A stretch of DNA of 64,000 nucleotides from Brachybacterium huguangmaarense (GTDB lineage: Bacteria; Actinomycetota; Actinomycetes; Actinomycetales; Dermabacteraceae): positions 1,426,001 to 1,490,000 of the forward strand of contig NZ_CP107020.1 of NCBI RefSeq assembly GCF_025725725.1, in the 5' to 3' direction. Shown here piece after piece: positions 49,804 to 59,294 of the stretch. The first letter of the stretch is position 1. Each line of letters starts with the position of its first letter. The position numbers and the translations under genes are program-made. The notes beneath the pieces were generated by a model. It saw only the letters and a list, made by a program, of their open reading frames with translations, did not search any database and was not told the origin of the DNA.

Positions 49804-51435
49804 ATGTCCTCGCAACCCACCCCGTCCTCCAGCAGCTCCCGCGCCCAGCAGGTCCTGACATCGTCCCCGCCCGCTACGGAACTCAGTCCCTTCGAGCTCA
49901 AGGACCTGCTGATCAAGGCGGCCTCCTCGGACACTCATCGGCTGATGCTGAACGCCGGCCGCGGCAACCCGAACTTCCTGGCCACACAGCCACGCCATGC
50001 GTTCCTGCGGCTGGGGGAGTTCGCGCTGCGGGAGTCCGAGCGGTCCTACTCCTACCTCGACAGCGGCTTCGGCGGACTGCCCAAGGAGACAGGACTCGTC
50101 GACCGGTTCGAGGTCTTCGCCAGCGGCCACGATCACGATGAAGGCGTCGCGTTCCTACGGGCGGCGATCTCGTACGTCGATGACCAGTTGGGCATCGACG
50201 CCGAGTCCTTCCTGGCCGAGGCCGTGACGGCGTTCCTCGGATGCCAGTACCCCGTCCCTCCGCGCATGCTCCCCAACGCCGAACGGATTGTCGCACGATA
50301 CCTGCGCCAGCAGATGACCGGGGACCGCCCCACGGGTGACTTCGCGGTGTTCGCGACCGAGGGTGGGACCGCCGCGATGACCTATCTCTTCGAGAGCCTG
50401 TTCGCCAACGAGCTGCTGCATCCCGGGGACAAGATCGCCATCGGGACCCCGATCTTCTCGCCGTACCTGGAGATCCCGACCCTGCCGGGATACGACCTCG
50501 AGGTCGTCGACATCCGTATGGACCAGGACCACCAGTGGCAGTACCCCCAGGACGAGCTCGATAAGCTCCTCGACCCGGCTGTGAAGGTGTTCTGCCTCGT
50601 CAATCCCTCCAACCCGCCGTCGACGAAGCTGTCTGATGCGAGCCTGCGAACCATTGCCGAGCTGATCCAGTCCCGCCGCCCGGACCTCATCGTCATCACC
50701 GATGACGTCTACGGGACCTTCGCAGACGACTTCACGTCGCTGTTCGCCCTGGCACCCCGCAACACGGTCCTCGTGTACTCCTTCTCGAAGTTCTTCGGGG
50801 CCACCGGCTGGCGCCTCGGGACGATCGCCCTGCACGAGGACAACACGATCGACGCCGCACTGGCCGCCCAGCCCGACGAGATCCGCGACCGCCTCCGGAC
50901 CCGGTACTCCTCACTGACCGAGGACGCCTCCACGCTGGGGTTCATCGACCGCCTCGTTGCGGACTCCCGCGCTGTCGCACTGAACCACACAGCGGGCCTG
51001 TCTCTGCCCCAGCAGCTGCAGATGACGCTGTTCGCCCTGCATGCACTCACCGATCGACTTGGCCGGTACCAGACCGCAGCCAAGTCCCTCATCCGGCACC
51101 GCGAGGCCACTCTGTATGCGAGCGCAGGAATGCCCGTCTATGACGCACCGGAGGACGTGGACTACTACACGCTGGTGGATCTGCAGCGCCTCGCCGGCCA
51201 GCTCTACGGGCAGGACTTCGCGGCCTGGTTCGAGAAGAAGGACCTCGGTCGCGACTTCCTGTTCCGCCTCGCACGGGAAACAGGTGTCGTGCTACTGCCC
51301 GGTAATGGCTTCGAGGTCGTCGACGCCAGCGCGCGCGTGTCCCTGGCCAACCTGACCGAAGCCGAGTACGTCTCGATCGGTCGCTTCACGAGAACCGTCC
51401 TCGACGAGTACCACGCGGACTACATCGCAGGTTGA
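49804..51435 (+). CDS. aspD: Aspartate 4-decarboxylase/aspartate aminotransferase
   Basis: The 543-residue protein is a fold-type I PLP enzyme. AGRGNPNFLA, YSYLDSGFGGLPKETGL, FATEGGTAAMTYLF, NPSNPPSTKLS and ITDDVYGTF are AspD signatures, with the PLP lysine in YSFSKFFGATGWRLG. It converts aspartate to alanine and CO2, using one cytosolic proton. Coupled to AspT's exchange of charged aspartate for neutral alanine, it generates proton-motive force and raises internal pH. AAAGGAA precedes the ATG. GC is lower than in core genes, so the pair may be acquired. Confidence 0.93.
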   Translation: MSSQPTPSSSSSRAQQVLTSSPPATELSPFELKDLLIKAASSDTHRLMLNAGRGNPNFLATQPRHAFLRLGEFALRESERSYSYLDSGFGGLPKETGLVDRFEVFASGHDHDEGVAFLRAAISYVDDQLGIDAESFLAEAVTAFLGCQYPVPPRMLPNAERIVARYLRQQMTGDRPTGDFAVFATEGGTAAMTYLFESLFANELLHPGDKIAIGTPIFSPYLEIPTLPGYDLEVVDIRMDQDHQWQYPQDELDKLLDPAVKVFCLVNPSNPPSTKLSDASLRTIAELIQSRRPDLIVITDDVYGTFADDFTSLFALAPRNTVLVYSFSKFFGATGWRLGTIALHEDNTIDAALAAQPDEIRDRLRTRYSSLTEDASTLGFIDRLVADSRAVALNHTAGLSLPQQLQMTLFALHALTDRLGRYQTAAKSLIRHREATLYASAGMPVYDAPEDVDYYTLVDLQRLAGQLYGQDFAAWFEKKDLGRDFLFRLARETGVVLLPGNGFEVVDASARVSLANLTEAEYVSIGRFTRTVLDEYHADYIAG

Positions 51436-51754
51436 CCCGAGGGTTACCGCGGAAGCATCACGTCTACCGGTGAGCCAGGTGCGAGACCACGGAACGAAGC
51501 CCGATCGCCCTTGGTGCAGATGGATCCGTCATCGTGAGAGGTCCGAATGTGGTCGATGCGTCGCATAGGTTCTTCACTCAGGCCTACCAGACCCTGGCGT
51601 ACGCGGCTCGTGACTACGCGTCCAGGGCCCCCAGCGTGCTGTGCGCGCTCCGCTTCTCGGTCGTAGCGGCCGGTGCGTTGGCTCACGGGCCCGGGGCTTC
51701 CTGAAGAGGCTCCTGCTCCTCGCCGGCCGTGCGCCATCGTTGTGACACCGGGAA
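51436..51754. other. Intergenic region, no gene recognised
   Basis: A minus-strand frame (51444-51872) overlaps the SDR gene and shows no family features. Its end and the plus-strand alternatives look like decayed or non-coding sequence. No clear promoter, repeat or RNA was recognised. Confidence 0.5.
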
Positions 51755-52432
51755 CTAGACGTTCACCCCGCGGATCCTGTGCCCGACGGCGATGGACTCG
51801 CCCGAGATCGCACCGGCAATCGGTGATACGAGATAGGTGATGGTCGACGCCACCTGGTCGGGCGTGGACCAACCCGCGGCACCGATGCTCGGGATGGCTC
51901 CGTTCCTCTCGCCCACCGGACCCGGATTGACCGTGTTGACCGTGAGACCGCTGCCGGCATGCTCATCGGCCAATCCCTTGGCTGCGAGATTCAGGACCGC
52001 ATTGCGGGCAGCGGCCATGATGCTCGATGTCGACCATGCGTTCTGTCCGCTGACGCCCACGATCCGTCCGTAATGTGCGTCGAGGAACGTCGGCAGCACC
52101 GCATTGGCGACGCGGAGAAACCCCAGTGCTTTGGTGTCGATTGCCTGGCCGACAGCGTCAGGAGCTGACGACTGGGAAGGAGCGAGGGTGCTAGCAGGCG
52201 GGGCGGCGGATACCACCAGTCCGTCGAGACGGCCATGCTCGTCGAGCACCCGACGTATGGCGCCACGCACCGAGTCGTCGTCGGCCAGGTCCATCTGCAC
52301 GTCAGCTTTCGGGCTCCGGGAGCTCGACAATGCGACCGCTCCCTCTTGCCGCAAGGTATCGACCACAGCTCGTCCGACGATTCCCCTCCCGCCCACGACG
52401 AGGATGACACGGTCGTTCAGTTGCAAGTCCAT
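51755..52432 (-). CDS. SDR-fold protein lacking the YxxxK catalytic pair
   Basis: The 225-residue protein has the SDR Rossmann pattern: VILVVGGRGIVGRAVVDTL (cofactor loop), DLADDDSVRGAI, LDGLVVSAA in place of NNAG, IVGVSGQ with the active-site serine region, and VNTVNPGPVGE. Where the family has YxxxK the sequence reads MAAARNAV, so tyrosine is replaced by methionine and lysine by arginine. Normal SDR redox catalysis is unlikely. The ATG follows GGAGGAG by seven bases. The cofactor loop also departs from GxxxGxG. It might bind a ligand or nucleotide. Confidence 0.78.
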   Translation of the reverse strand: MDLQLNDRVILVVGGRGIVGRAVVDTLRQEGAVALSSSRSPKADVQMDLADDDSVRGAIRRVLDEHGRLDGLVVSAAPPASTLAPSQSSAPDAVGQAIDTKALGFLRVANAVLPTFLDAHYGRIVGVSGQNAWSTSSIMAAARNAVLNLAAKGLADEHAGSGLTVNTVNPGPVGERNGAIPSIGAAGWSTPDQVASTITYLVSPIAGAISGESIAVGHRIRGVNV

Positions 52433-52978
52433 CGACGACTCCTCCGAACAGTGCGACTCAACACGTCGCCACAGGGTTTCTTAAAGACTACCCACACCCA
52501 CACGAGAGAGCCATTTCTCCGCGGATCCGACATGCCCGCTCGGGCGCGTTGACAACTCAGGACCGGGGCTAAGGAAGTACATCAACATCTGGTAAATATT
52601 CGAGCGGACATTCAGGCACTCGGATATCGGGTGACGCCTATCGACGAATGGTGGGTCCGCGCTGCAGCGGAGGATGATTCGGGTCGATAGCGGCGCCGCC
52701 GCGACAAAATTGTCGGCTGCGGCAGGCGGGTTCGATTCTCGGGTCGGCCTCGGTTGAATCGTCCCGGGTGCGGCCAAGGCTCCGACCCGACGGGAAGATG
52801 GTCAGCGCGGCTGCTCCGTCGCGGACATGCAGGAGCGTCAGGTCGTCAGCGGCGCGCCGCGGACATCGGCGGTGGAGGGAGCTCGTGTGGTGGGCACCGG
52901 GCATCTGCGCCCCTCGGTGGCCTGTGGATCGGTGCCGAGCGCGCGGGGCCCGGGGTCGAGGCACACGTAGAACAGCAG
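52433..52978. other. Long intergenic region between SDR and a hypothetical gene
   Basis: The first ~200 bases are A+T richer, with an AGACTA (TAGTCT on the minus strand, 52489-52494) that may be the SDR -10 box. The remainder is high GC with no reading frame I can support. GGGTTCGATTC at about 52728 resembles a tRNA T-loop, but no cloverleaf can be built. Confidence 0.45.
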
Positions 52979-53590
52979 ATGAGCGAGAAGGGAAGGTCGG
53001 AGCACGTGGACGACGCCCTCCGCCTGGAGATCTACGACGAGCTGTTCCATCTGGCAGCAGAGGAGTTCTCGTTGCGGTGCGAGATCCAGCGGGATGCTCA
53101 TGGCATGAGGACGGTCGTGCTGTCCACGTCATCAGCGCACGATGGGGACGTGGCCACCGTGGAGTTCGGGGACGGGCTCTTCCGGGTGGACGCACGAGGG
53201 TTCTTCACCGCGGATGCCGACGTCTGGGACGACGATCCTCGCGATCCGGCCTCGGACTCCGCCGAGGAGATTCGCCGGATGGTCGAGATCGCGGCCACGA
53301 TGCTCGAGGGGACGTGGCGGGAGGAACTGCGGCGACGGACCTGGCGCTTCTGGCGATGGAAGCGCGTCGCCCTCGTGACCCTGAGCGACGGGAGCGTCGT
53401 GGGGCTGACCGGTCCGCCGGTGCAGCGGGCGCCGTCGGCTGCGACGGTGACGCTCGCCCCACCCCCAGACCCCCATCAGCCACCGCCTCGTAGAATGGTC
53501 ACGCACACCCCGGGCGCCCAGAGCACCGAGTCCCCGCTCGCGCCCGGCCCTGTCCCCTGCCCGCCGACCATCCGGACGGAGAGCGCGTGA
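52979..53590 (+). CDS. Hypothetical protein upstream of the Mrp operon
   Basis: The 203-residue protein has a folded-looking region (residues 10-150; LRLEIYDELFHLAAEEFSL, VATVEFGDGLFRVDARGFF, WRFWRWKRVALVTLSDGSVVGL) and a Pro-rich low-complexity end. No membrane segment is present and no family was recognised. The ATG at 52979 has no strong ribosome-binding site; the longer upstream frame is less likely. Its stop overlaps the mrpA GTG (GTGA), so it could be the first gene of that operon. A TAGAAT at about 53493 inside it may be the mrp promoter. Confidence 0.5.
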   Translation: MSEKGRSEHVDDALRLEIYDELFHLAAEEFSLRCEIQRDAHGMRTVVLSTSSAHDGDVATVEFGDGLFRVDARGFFTADADVWDDDPRDPASDSAEEIRRMVEIAATMLEGTWREELRRRTWRFWRWKRVALVTLSDGSVVGLTGPPVQRAPSAATVTLAPPPDPHQPPPRRMVTHTPGAQSTESPLAPGPVPCPPTIRTESA

Positions 53591-56514
53591 TCATCTTCCT
53601 CCTCGCCCACCTGGCAGCTGCCCTCATCGGGCCGGCCCTCGTGCGCGCGATGGGGCGCAACGCGTTCTATCCCCTGGCCCTCGCGCCGGGCGCGACCGGC
53701 GTGTGGACAGCGTTCCAGGGCCCCGCCGTCCTCGACGGTCGGCCGTACGAGCAGTCGGCGCCGTGGATCCCCGCCTTCGGGATCGACCTCGCCTTCCGGC
53801 TCGACGTCCTCTCGTGGGTGCTGCTGCTCATCGTGAGCGGGGTGGGCGCCCTCGTGCTGGCCTACTGCGCCCGCTACTTCAAGAACACCGAGGTGGGCCT
53901 CGGGCGCTTCGCGGGCGTCTTCACCGCCTTCGCGGGCGCCATGGCGGGCCTCGTGGTCGCCGACGACGTCATGGTCATGTTCACCTTCTGGGAGCTGACC
54001 ACGATCTTCTCCTATCTGCTGATCGGCCACTACGCCGACAAGCAGGCCTCGCGCCGTGCCGCCATGAACGCGCTCGTCTCCACCACCGCGGGGGGTCTCG
54101 CGATGATGGTGGGCCTGCTGATGCTCGCGCACGCCGCGGGCACGATGCGCCTGAGCGGCATCCTCGCCTCGAGCATCTGGGAGCACGCCGGGCCGTTCCT
54201 CGTCACCGCCGTGGTGCTCGTGATCGCGGGCGCCGCGAGCAAGTCCGCCCTGGTCCCCACCCACTTCTGGCTCCCCGGGGCAATGGCCGCGCCGACCCCC
54301 GTCTCTGCGTACCTGCACGCCGCGGCGATGGTCAAGGCCGGCATCTACCTGATCCTGCGGCTCGGCCCCGGCCTCGGCCACGTGCCCTCGATCAGCGTGC
54401 TCATCGCGGTGCTCGGCGCCGCGACCATGCTCGTCGGCGGCTGGCGCGCCCTGCGCCAGGTCGACATCAAGCTGCTGCTCGCCTACGGCACCGTCTCCCA
54501 GCTCGGCTTCATGGCCGCCATCGCAGGCATCGGCGCCCAGGCCGCAGGGCTCGCCGCCCTCGCTCTGCTCATCTCCCATGCCCTGTTCAAGGCCCCGCTG
54601 TTCATGGTCGTCGGCATCATCGACAAGAAGTTCGGCACGCGCGACCTGCGGCGCCTGCACGACACGTGGCGCGAGGCGCCCGTCGTCGCCGTCGTCGGCG
54701 TCCTCTCGGCGGCCTCCATGGCGGCCGTCCCGCCGCTGCTCGGCTTCGTGACCAAGGAGGCCGTCTTCACCGCCCTGTGGGAGGGCCCGACGCCCCAGAA
54801 GGTCCTGCTGGTCGCGCTCGTCGCCGGGAGCGTCCTGACCGTCGCCTACTCGTGGCGCTTCGTGCGCGGCGCCTTCGGGCCCGGCACGGACGGCCCCTGC
54901 GCCACCCACCCCACCATCCCCATCGGCTTCTGGGCGCCGCCCACGCTCATCGCAAGCCTGTCGATCGTGCTGCCGTTCGTCGCGACACCCCTCGAGCACG
55001 CCCTGCACGGCTACTCCGAGACGCTCCGTGCGACCGACGCGGGCGCGCACCTCGTGATCATCCCGCACCTCGGAGCGCCGCTCGTCGCGAGCCTCGTGGC
55101 GATCGGTCTGGGCATCGTTCTCGCCGTCCTCGCCGCCCCCGTCGAACGGCTTCAGCGCGCGCTCTCGCCGCAGTCCCACGGCGCGGATATCGAGGAATGG
55201 GTCGACGCGGAGAAGACCTTCCGGCGTCTCATGCGCGGGACCGACCGCATCGCGGTCGCGGTCACCGGCCTGTTCCAGCGCGGCTCGCTGCCGTACACCC
55301 TCGGCACCATGTTCGTCGTGCTCATCGCGCTCACGGTGCCCGTCGCCCTCCAGCTCGGCGCGCTGCCCACCAACCTCGTGTGGTTCTTCCATCCCGCCGA
55401 GGCCCTCGTGCTCGTGATCGCGGCCCTCGGCGCGATCGGCGCGGCCCGCTCGCGTCGTCGCCTGCGCGCCGTGTTCCTGGTGACCGTCACCGGCTTCGTC
55501 GTCGCCGTGCTGTTCCTGATGTGGGGCGCCCCCGACATCGCGACCACGCAGGTGCTCGTCGAGACCCTGCTGACGGTCGTGATCGTGCTCGTGCTGCGGC
55601 GCCTCCCGCTGTACTTCTCGAGCCGCCCGCTCAAGTCGGACCGGTGGGTGCGCTGGGCCATCGCGATCGGCACCGCCGCGGTCCTGTGCGGGATCGCGCT
55701 CGTGGCCGCGGGCGCCCGCAACGCCGATCCCCTGGGACGGGGTCTCATCGAGGCGGCCTATCGCATCGGCGGCGGCCACAACGTCGTCAACGTCGCCCTC
55801 GTCGACGCCCGCGTGTGGGACACGATGGGCGAGATCTCGGTGCTGCTCGTGGTCGCGACGGGCGTCGCGTCCCTCATCTTCGTCACCCGGCGCGAGCAGC
55901 GGATCCCGCGGGTCCGGGACCTCGAGAACACCGATCCGATCTGGCGACGGCGCGACTCCCAACAGCTCCCGGACAACGTCCTCAACTTCGACGCCCGCCC
56001 CGACCATGTCGCGGGCAACCGCTGGCGCACCTGGCTGTCGGCCGGCCTCACCCTCGCGCCCGAGCGCCGCATGGTGATCTTCGAGGTCATCACCCGGCTC
56101 GTGTTCCCGCTCATGATGATGTTCTCCGTGTACCTGCTGATGGCGGGGCACAACCATCCCGGTGGCGGCTTCGCGGGCGGCCTCGTGGCCGGTCTCGCGC
56201 TCACCCTGCGCTACCTCGCGGGCGGTCGCTATGAGCTCACCGAGGCCGCTCCCGTCCAGGCCGGCCTCGTGCTCGGCACCGGCATGGCGATCGCCGTGCT
56301 CGCGGGCATCGCGCCCCTCGCCTTCGGCGGCGGCATCTTCGACTCGCTCAACGTGGCCCTGCACCTCCCGGTGCTGGGGGAGACCCACCTCGCCTCGGCC
56401 CTCGTGTTCGACGTGGGCGTCTACCTGGTCGTGATCGGCGTCGTCCTGGACTTCCTGCGCTCGCTGGGATCGCAGATCGACCGACAGCAGGAGGCCGAGC
56501 TCGATGCCCGTTAG
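53587..56514 (+). CDS. mrpA: Mrp Na+/H+ antiporter subunit A (A/B fusion)
   Basis: The 975-residue protein has about 20 membrane segments. A NuoL-like core (residues 110-420) has FTFWELTTIFSYLLIGHY, the lysine-containing SKSALVPTHFWLPGAMAAPT and HAAAMVKAGIYLILRLGP. The C-terminal part from about residue 825 (ITRLVFPLMMMFSVYLLMAGHNHPGGGF) is MrpB, fused as in many actinobacteria. The complex exports Na+ for H+ at the cell membrane. A GGAGAG site precedes the GTG. mrpC overlaps its end by 11 bp. Confidence 0.94.
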   Translation: MIIFLLAHLAAALIGPALVRAMGRNAFYPLALAPGATGVWTAFQGPAVLDGRPYEQSAPWIPAFGIDLAFRLDVLSWVLLLIVSGVGALVLAYCARYFKNTEVGLGRFAGVFTAFAGAMAGLVVADDVMVMFTFWELTTIFSYLLIGHYADKQASRRAAMNALVSTTAGGLAMMVGLLMLAHAAGTMRLSGILASSIWEHAGPFLVTAVVLVIAGAASKSALVPTHFWLPGAMAAPTPVSAYLHAAAMVKAGIYLILRLGPGLGHVPSISVLIAVLGAATMLVGGWRALRQVDIKLLLAYGTVSQLGFMAAIAGIGAQAAGLAALALLISHALFKAPLFMVVGIIDKKFGTRDLRRLHDTWREAPVVAVVGVLSAASMAAVPPLLGFVTKEAVFTALWEGPTPQKVLLVALVAGSVLTVAYSWRFVRGAFGPGTDGPCATHPTIPIGFWAPPTLIASLSIVLPFVATPLEHALHGYSETLRATDAGAHLVIIPHLGAPLVASLVAIGLGIVLAVLAAPVERLQRALSPQSHGADIEEWVDAEKTFRRLMRGTDRIAVAVTGLFQRGSLPYTLGTMFVVLIALTVPVALQLGALPTNLVWFFHPAEALVLVIAALGAIGAARSRRRLRAVFLVTVTGFVVAVLFLMWGAPDIATTQVLVETLLTVVIVLVLRRLPLYFSSRPLKSDRWVRWAIAIGTAAVLCGIALVAAGARNADPLGRGLIEAAYRIGGGHNVVNVALVDARVWDTMGEISVLLVVATGVASLIFVTRREQRIPRVRDLENTDPIWRRRDSQQLPDNVLNFDARPDHVAGNRWRTWLSAGLTLAPERRMVIFEVITRLVFPLMMMFSVYLLMAGHNHPGGGFAGGLVAGLALTLRYLAGGRYELTEAAPVQAGLVLGTGMAIAVLAGIAPLAFGGGIFDSLNVALHLPVLGETHLASALVFDVGVYLVVIGVVLDFLRSLGSQIDRQQEAELDAR

Positions 56515-57190
56515 TCTCGCCCTGCTGCTGACCGCGGGCGTCCTGATCGCGTGCGGCGTCTACCTGTTCCTCGAGCGCACCCTGACCCGGGTGCTGCTCG
56601 GCTTCATCCTCGCCGGCAACGGAGTGAACCTGCTGTTCCTCGTCGCCGCGGGCCCGCCCGGGCGCGCCCCGTTCCAGGGCGACGGCGACGAATCCACCAT
56701 GAGCGACCCGCTGCCCTTCGCGATGGTGCTGACCGCGATCGTCATCACCCTCGGTGTGTCCGCCTTCGTCTCCGCCCTGGCCTATCGTGCCTGGCAGCTC
56801 TTCGGCCACGACGAGGTCCCCGACGACCTCGAGGACCGTCGCGTGCTGCGCCGCAGCCGCAGCCGCCGGGTCTCCCGGCGCCACGCGGTGCGCGCCGGGG
56901 CGGACCTCGCGAGCGCCGAGGGGGTCGCCGACGCGCCCGACGAGTCCGCGCCGCCCGAGGAGGGCGGCCACGCCCCCGGGGCGGGCACCCTCTCCGAGCG
57001 CCATCGTCACGGCGCGCTCGCCGAGGCCCAGGGGCGCGGCGCCGAGGCAGAGGACCTCGACACCGACGAGGCGGCCGGTGCCGAGGAGCCGGACGAGGGA
57101 GGCGACGACCCGCTGGGCGGGGACCTCTCCTCGGCCACCGACGCGCCGATGGACACGACGGAATGCGACGAGGACGAGGAGGAGCGATGA
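56504..57190 (+). CDS. mrpC: Mrp antiporter subunit C with long acidic tail
   Basis: The first ~110 residues are the NuoK-like three-helix MrpC: LLLTAGVLIACGVYLFLERTL, FILAGNGVNLLFLVAAG and DPLPFAMVLTAIVITLGVSAFVSAL. The remaining ~115 residues are a hydrophilic tail, first basic (RRSRSRRVSRRHAVR) and then acidic (ECDEDEEER). The tail doubles the usual length of about 113. AGGAGG lies upstream of the ATG, inside mrpA. Confidence 0.92.
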   Translation: MPVSLALLLTAGVLIACGVYLFLERTLTRVLLGFILAGNGVNLLFLVAAGPPGRAPFQGDGDESTMSDPLPFAMVLTAIVITLGVSAFVSALAYRAWQLFGHDEVPDDLEDRRVLRRSRSRRVSRRHAVRAGADLASAEGVADAPDESAPPEEGGHAPGAGTLSERHRHGALAEAQGRGAEAEDLDTDEAAGAEEPDEGGDDPLGGDLSSATDAPMDTTECDEDEEER

Positions 57191-58758
57191 GCATCGAGCT
57201 CCTCCTGGCCCTGCCCGTCATGCTCCCGCTCGCGGGCGCCGCCTTCACGCTGCTCGTGCGCCACGTCGTGCGCCTCCAGCTGGGACTCACGATCGGCACG
57301 CTCAGCGCGATCCTGCTCGTGGCCGTGATCCTCGCGATCCACGTGAGCGAGCACGGGACCCTCGTGCTCCAGATCGGGCGATGGACCCCGCAGCTCGGGA
57401 TCGTGCTCGTGATGGACCGCCTGTCGGCGCTCATGCTCGTCGTCTCCGCGGTCGTGACCCTCGCCGTCCTGATCTACTCGAGCGCACAGTTCGTCTCGGA
57501 GAACTCCGAGCGCACCCCCGTCGCGATCTACCACCCCACCTACCTCGTGCTGGTCGCGGGCGTGTCCATCGCCTTCCTCGCGGGCGACCTGTTCAACCTG
57601 TACGTCGGCTTCGAGGTGCTGCTGTCGGCCTCCTACGTGCTGCTGACCCTCGGCGGCTCGGCGAGCCGGATCCGCGCGGCGACCACCTACGTGATCGTGT
57701 CGCTGCTGTCCTCGCTGCTGTTCCTCGCGGGCATCGCGGCGATCTACGCGGCCTGCGGCACCGTCAACATGGCCGAGCTCGCGCTCCGGCTCGACCGGAT
57801 CGACGCCGGTCCCCGTCTCGCGCTCGAGCTGATCCTGCTCGTCGCCTTCGCCATCAAGGCCGCGATCTTCCCGCTGTCGGCATGGTTGCCCGACTCCTAT
57901 CCGACCGCGCCCGCCCCGGTGACGGCCGTGTTCGCGGGCCTGCTCACCAAGGTCGGCATCTACGCGATCATCCGCCTCGAGACGCTGTTGTTCCCCGCCT
58001 CCCAGCTGTCCCACCTGCTGCTCGCCGCGGCCGGGCTGAGCCTCGTCATCGGGATCCTGGGCGCGCTCGCCCAGACCGACCTCAAACGTGTCCTGTCCTT
58101 CACGCTCGTCTCCCACATGGGCTACATGCTGTTCGGGATCGGCCTGTCCACCCGCCTCGCGATGGGCGCGACCATCTACTACGTCGCCCACCACATCACC
58201 GTGCAGTCCACGCTGTTCCTCGCCGCGGGGCTCATCGAGCAGCGCGGCGGCACCACCAACCTCGCACGCCTGGGGGGCCTGGCCAAGCTCGCCCCCGCGA
58301 TCGCGGTGCTGTTCTTCGTCCCGGCCATGAACCTCGCCGGGGTCCCGCCGCTGTCCGGGTTCATCGGGAAAGTCGGCCTGATCGAGGCCGGTATCGCCGT
58401 GGACACGACCGCCGCCTGGATCCTGGTGGGCGTCAGCGTGCTCACGAGCCTGCTCACCCTGTACGCGATGGCGAAGATCTGGAACCGCGCGTTCTGGCAG
58501 CCCGCCCCCGCGGACGCCGAGCTCGACAGCCCCGACCGGCGCGTGCCGCGCATCATGCTCGGCGCGACCGGTGCGCTCGTGGCCTTCTCCCTCCTGCTCA
58601 CGGTCGCGGCCGGCCCGCTCCTGCAGTACACCGACGAGGCCGCCCGCTCCGTGCTCGCCCGCAGCCCGTACGTGAGCGCGGTGCTCGGCGACGACGCCGC
58701 GGCGGGCCTGCTGTACCGGATCGACGAGTCCGGCCAGAAGGTGGTGGAGGTCGGATGA
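57187..58758 (+). CDS. mrpD: Mrp antiporter subunit D
   Basis: The 523-residue NuoN/NuoM-like subunit has about 14 helices. LFNLYVGFEVLLSASYVLLTL is typical, as are AFAIKAAIFPLSAWLPDSYPTAPAP with its key lysine and HMGYMLFGIGL. It forms the second proton-pumping-like module of the antiporter. GAGGAGG precedes the ATG, which overlaps the mrpC stop by ATGA. Confidence 0.95.
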   Translation: MSIELLLALPVMLPLAGAAFTLLVRHVVRLQLGLTIGTLSAILLVAVILAIHVSEHGTLVLQIGRWTPQLGIVLVMDRLSALMLVVSAVVTLAVLIYSSAQFVSENSERTPVAIYHPTYLVLVAGVSIAFLAGDLFNLYVGFEVLLSASYVLLTLGGSASRIRAATTYVIVSLLSSLLFLAGIAAIYAACGTVNMAELALRLDRIDAGPRLALELILLVAFAIKAAIFPLSAWLPDSYPTAPAPVTAVFAGLLTKVGIYAIIRLETLLFPASQLSHLLLAAAGLSLVIGILGALAQTDLKRVLSFTLVSHMGYMLFGIGLSTRLAMGATIYYVAHHITVQSTLFLAAGLIEQRGGTTNLARLGGLAKLAPAIAVLFFVPAMNLAGVPPLSGFIGKVGLIEAGIAVDTTAAWILVGVSVLTSLLTLYAMAKIWNRAFWQPAPADAELDSPDRRVPRIMLGATGALVAFSLLLTVAAGPLLQYTDEAARSVLARSPYVSAVLGDDAAAGLLYRIDESGQKVVEVG

Positions 58759-59294
58759 GACAGCGCCTCCGCGAGGCCCCCTCCCACTGGCTCGAGATCC
58801 TCGGCGCGACCGTGTTCTGGTGCCTGCTGTGGGGCGGCCGCTTCAGCCCCTCGGACGTCCTGGGCGGTCTGCTCGTCGCCGCGGTCGTCGTGATCCTGTT
58901 CCCCCTGCCCCGCCTGAGCGTCGAGCTGACCCTGCGGCCCTGGTCGTTCCTCACCTTCGTCGCCCGGTTCCTCGCCGACATGTTCGTCTCCTCGCTCCAG
59001 GTCTCGTGGTATGCGCTGCGGCCCTCCGGCACTCCCGGCAACAGCGTCATCGCGGTCCAGCTCCGCTCGCGCTCGGACCTCTTCCTCACCGCGACCGGCA
59101 TGCTGTGCACCCTCGTGCCCGGCTCCGTGGTGGTCGAGGCCCAGCGCTCGACGGGCACCCTGTTCCTCCATGTCATCGGGGCGTACGACACCGCGACCGT
59201 GGAGGCGGCCCGGCAGCGGGTGCTGCGCCAGGAGGAGCGCGTGCTGCGAGCCCTCGCCCGCCGCGACGTGCTCGAGGGGGCGCACCTGCCATGA
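58755..59294 (+). CDS. mrpE: Mrp antiporter subunit E
   Basis: The 179-residue protein has two to three N-terminal helices (WLEILGATVFWCLLWGGRFSP) and the MrpE pattern LFLTATGMLCTLVPGSVVVE followed by a cytoplasmic segment. GGAGG precedes the ATG, which overlaps the mrpD stop. It ends overlapping the mrpF start by ATGA. Confidence 0.92.
   Translation: MRQRLREAPSHWLEILGATVFWCLLWGGRFSPSDVLGGLLVAAVVVILFPLPRLSVELTLRPWSFLTFVARFLADMFVSSLQVSWYALRPSGTPGNSVIAVQLRSRSDLFLTATGMLCTLVPGSVVVEAQRSTGTLFLHVIGAYDTATVEAARQRVLRQEERVLRALARRDVLEGAHLP

Noticed and set aside
52725..52745. GGGTTCGATTC resembling a tRNA T-arm.
   Set aside because: No acceptor, D or anticodon stem can be formed around it.
53476..56388. 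A 970-codon minus-strand frame opposite mrpA.
   Set aside because: Antisense shadow of a conserved membrane protein; no recognisable motifs.
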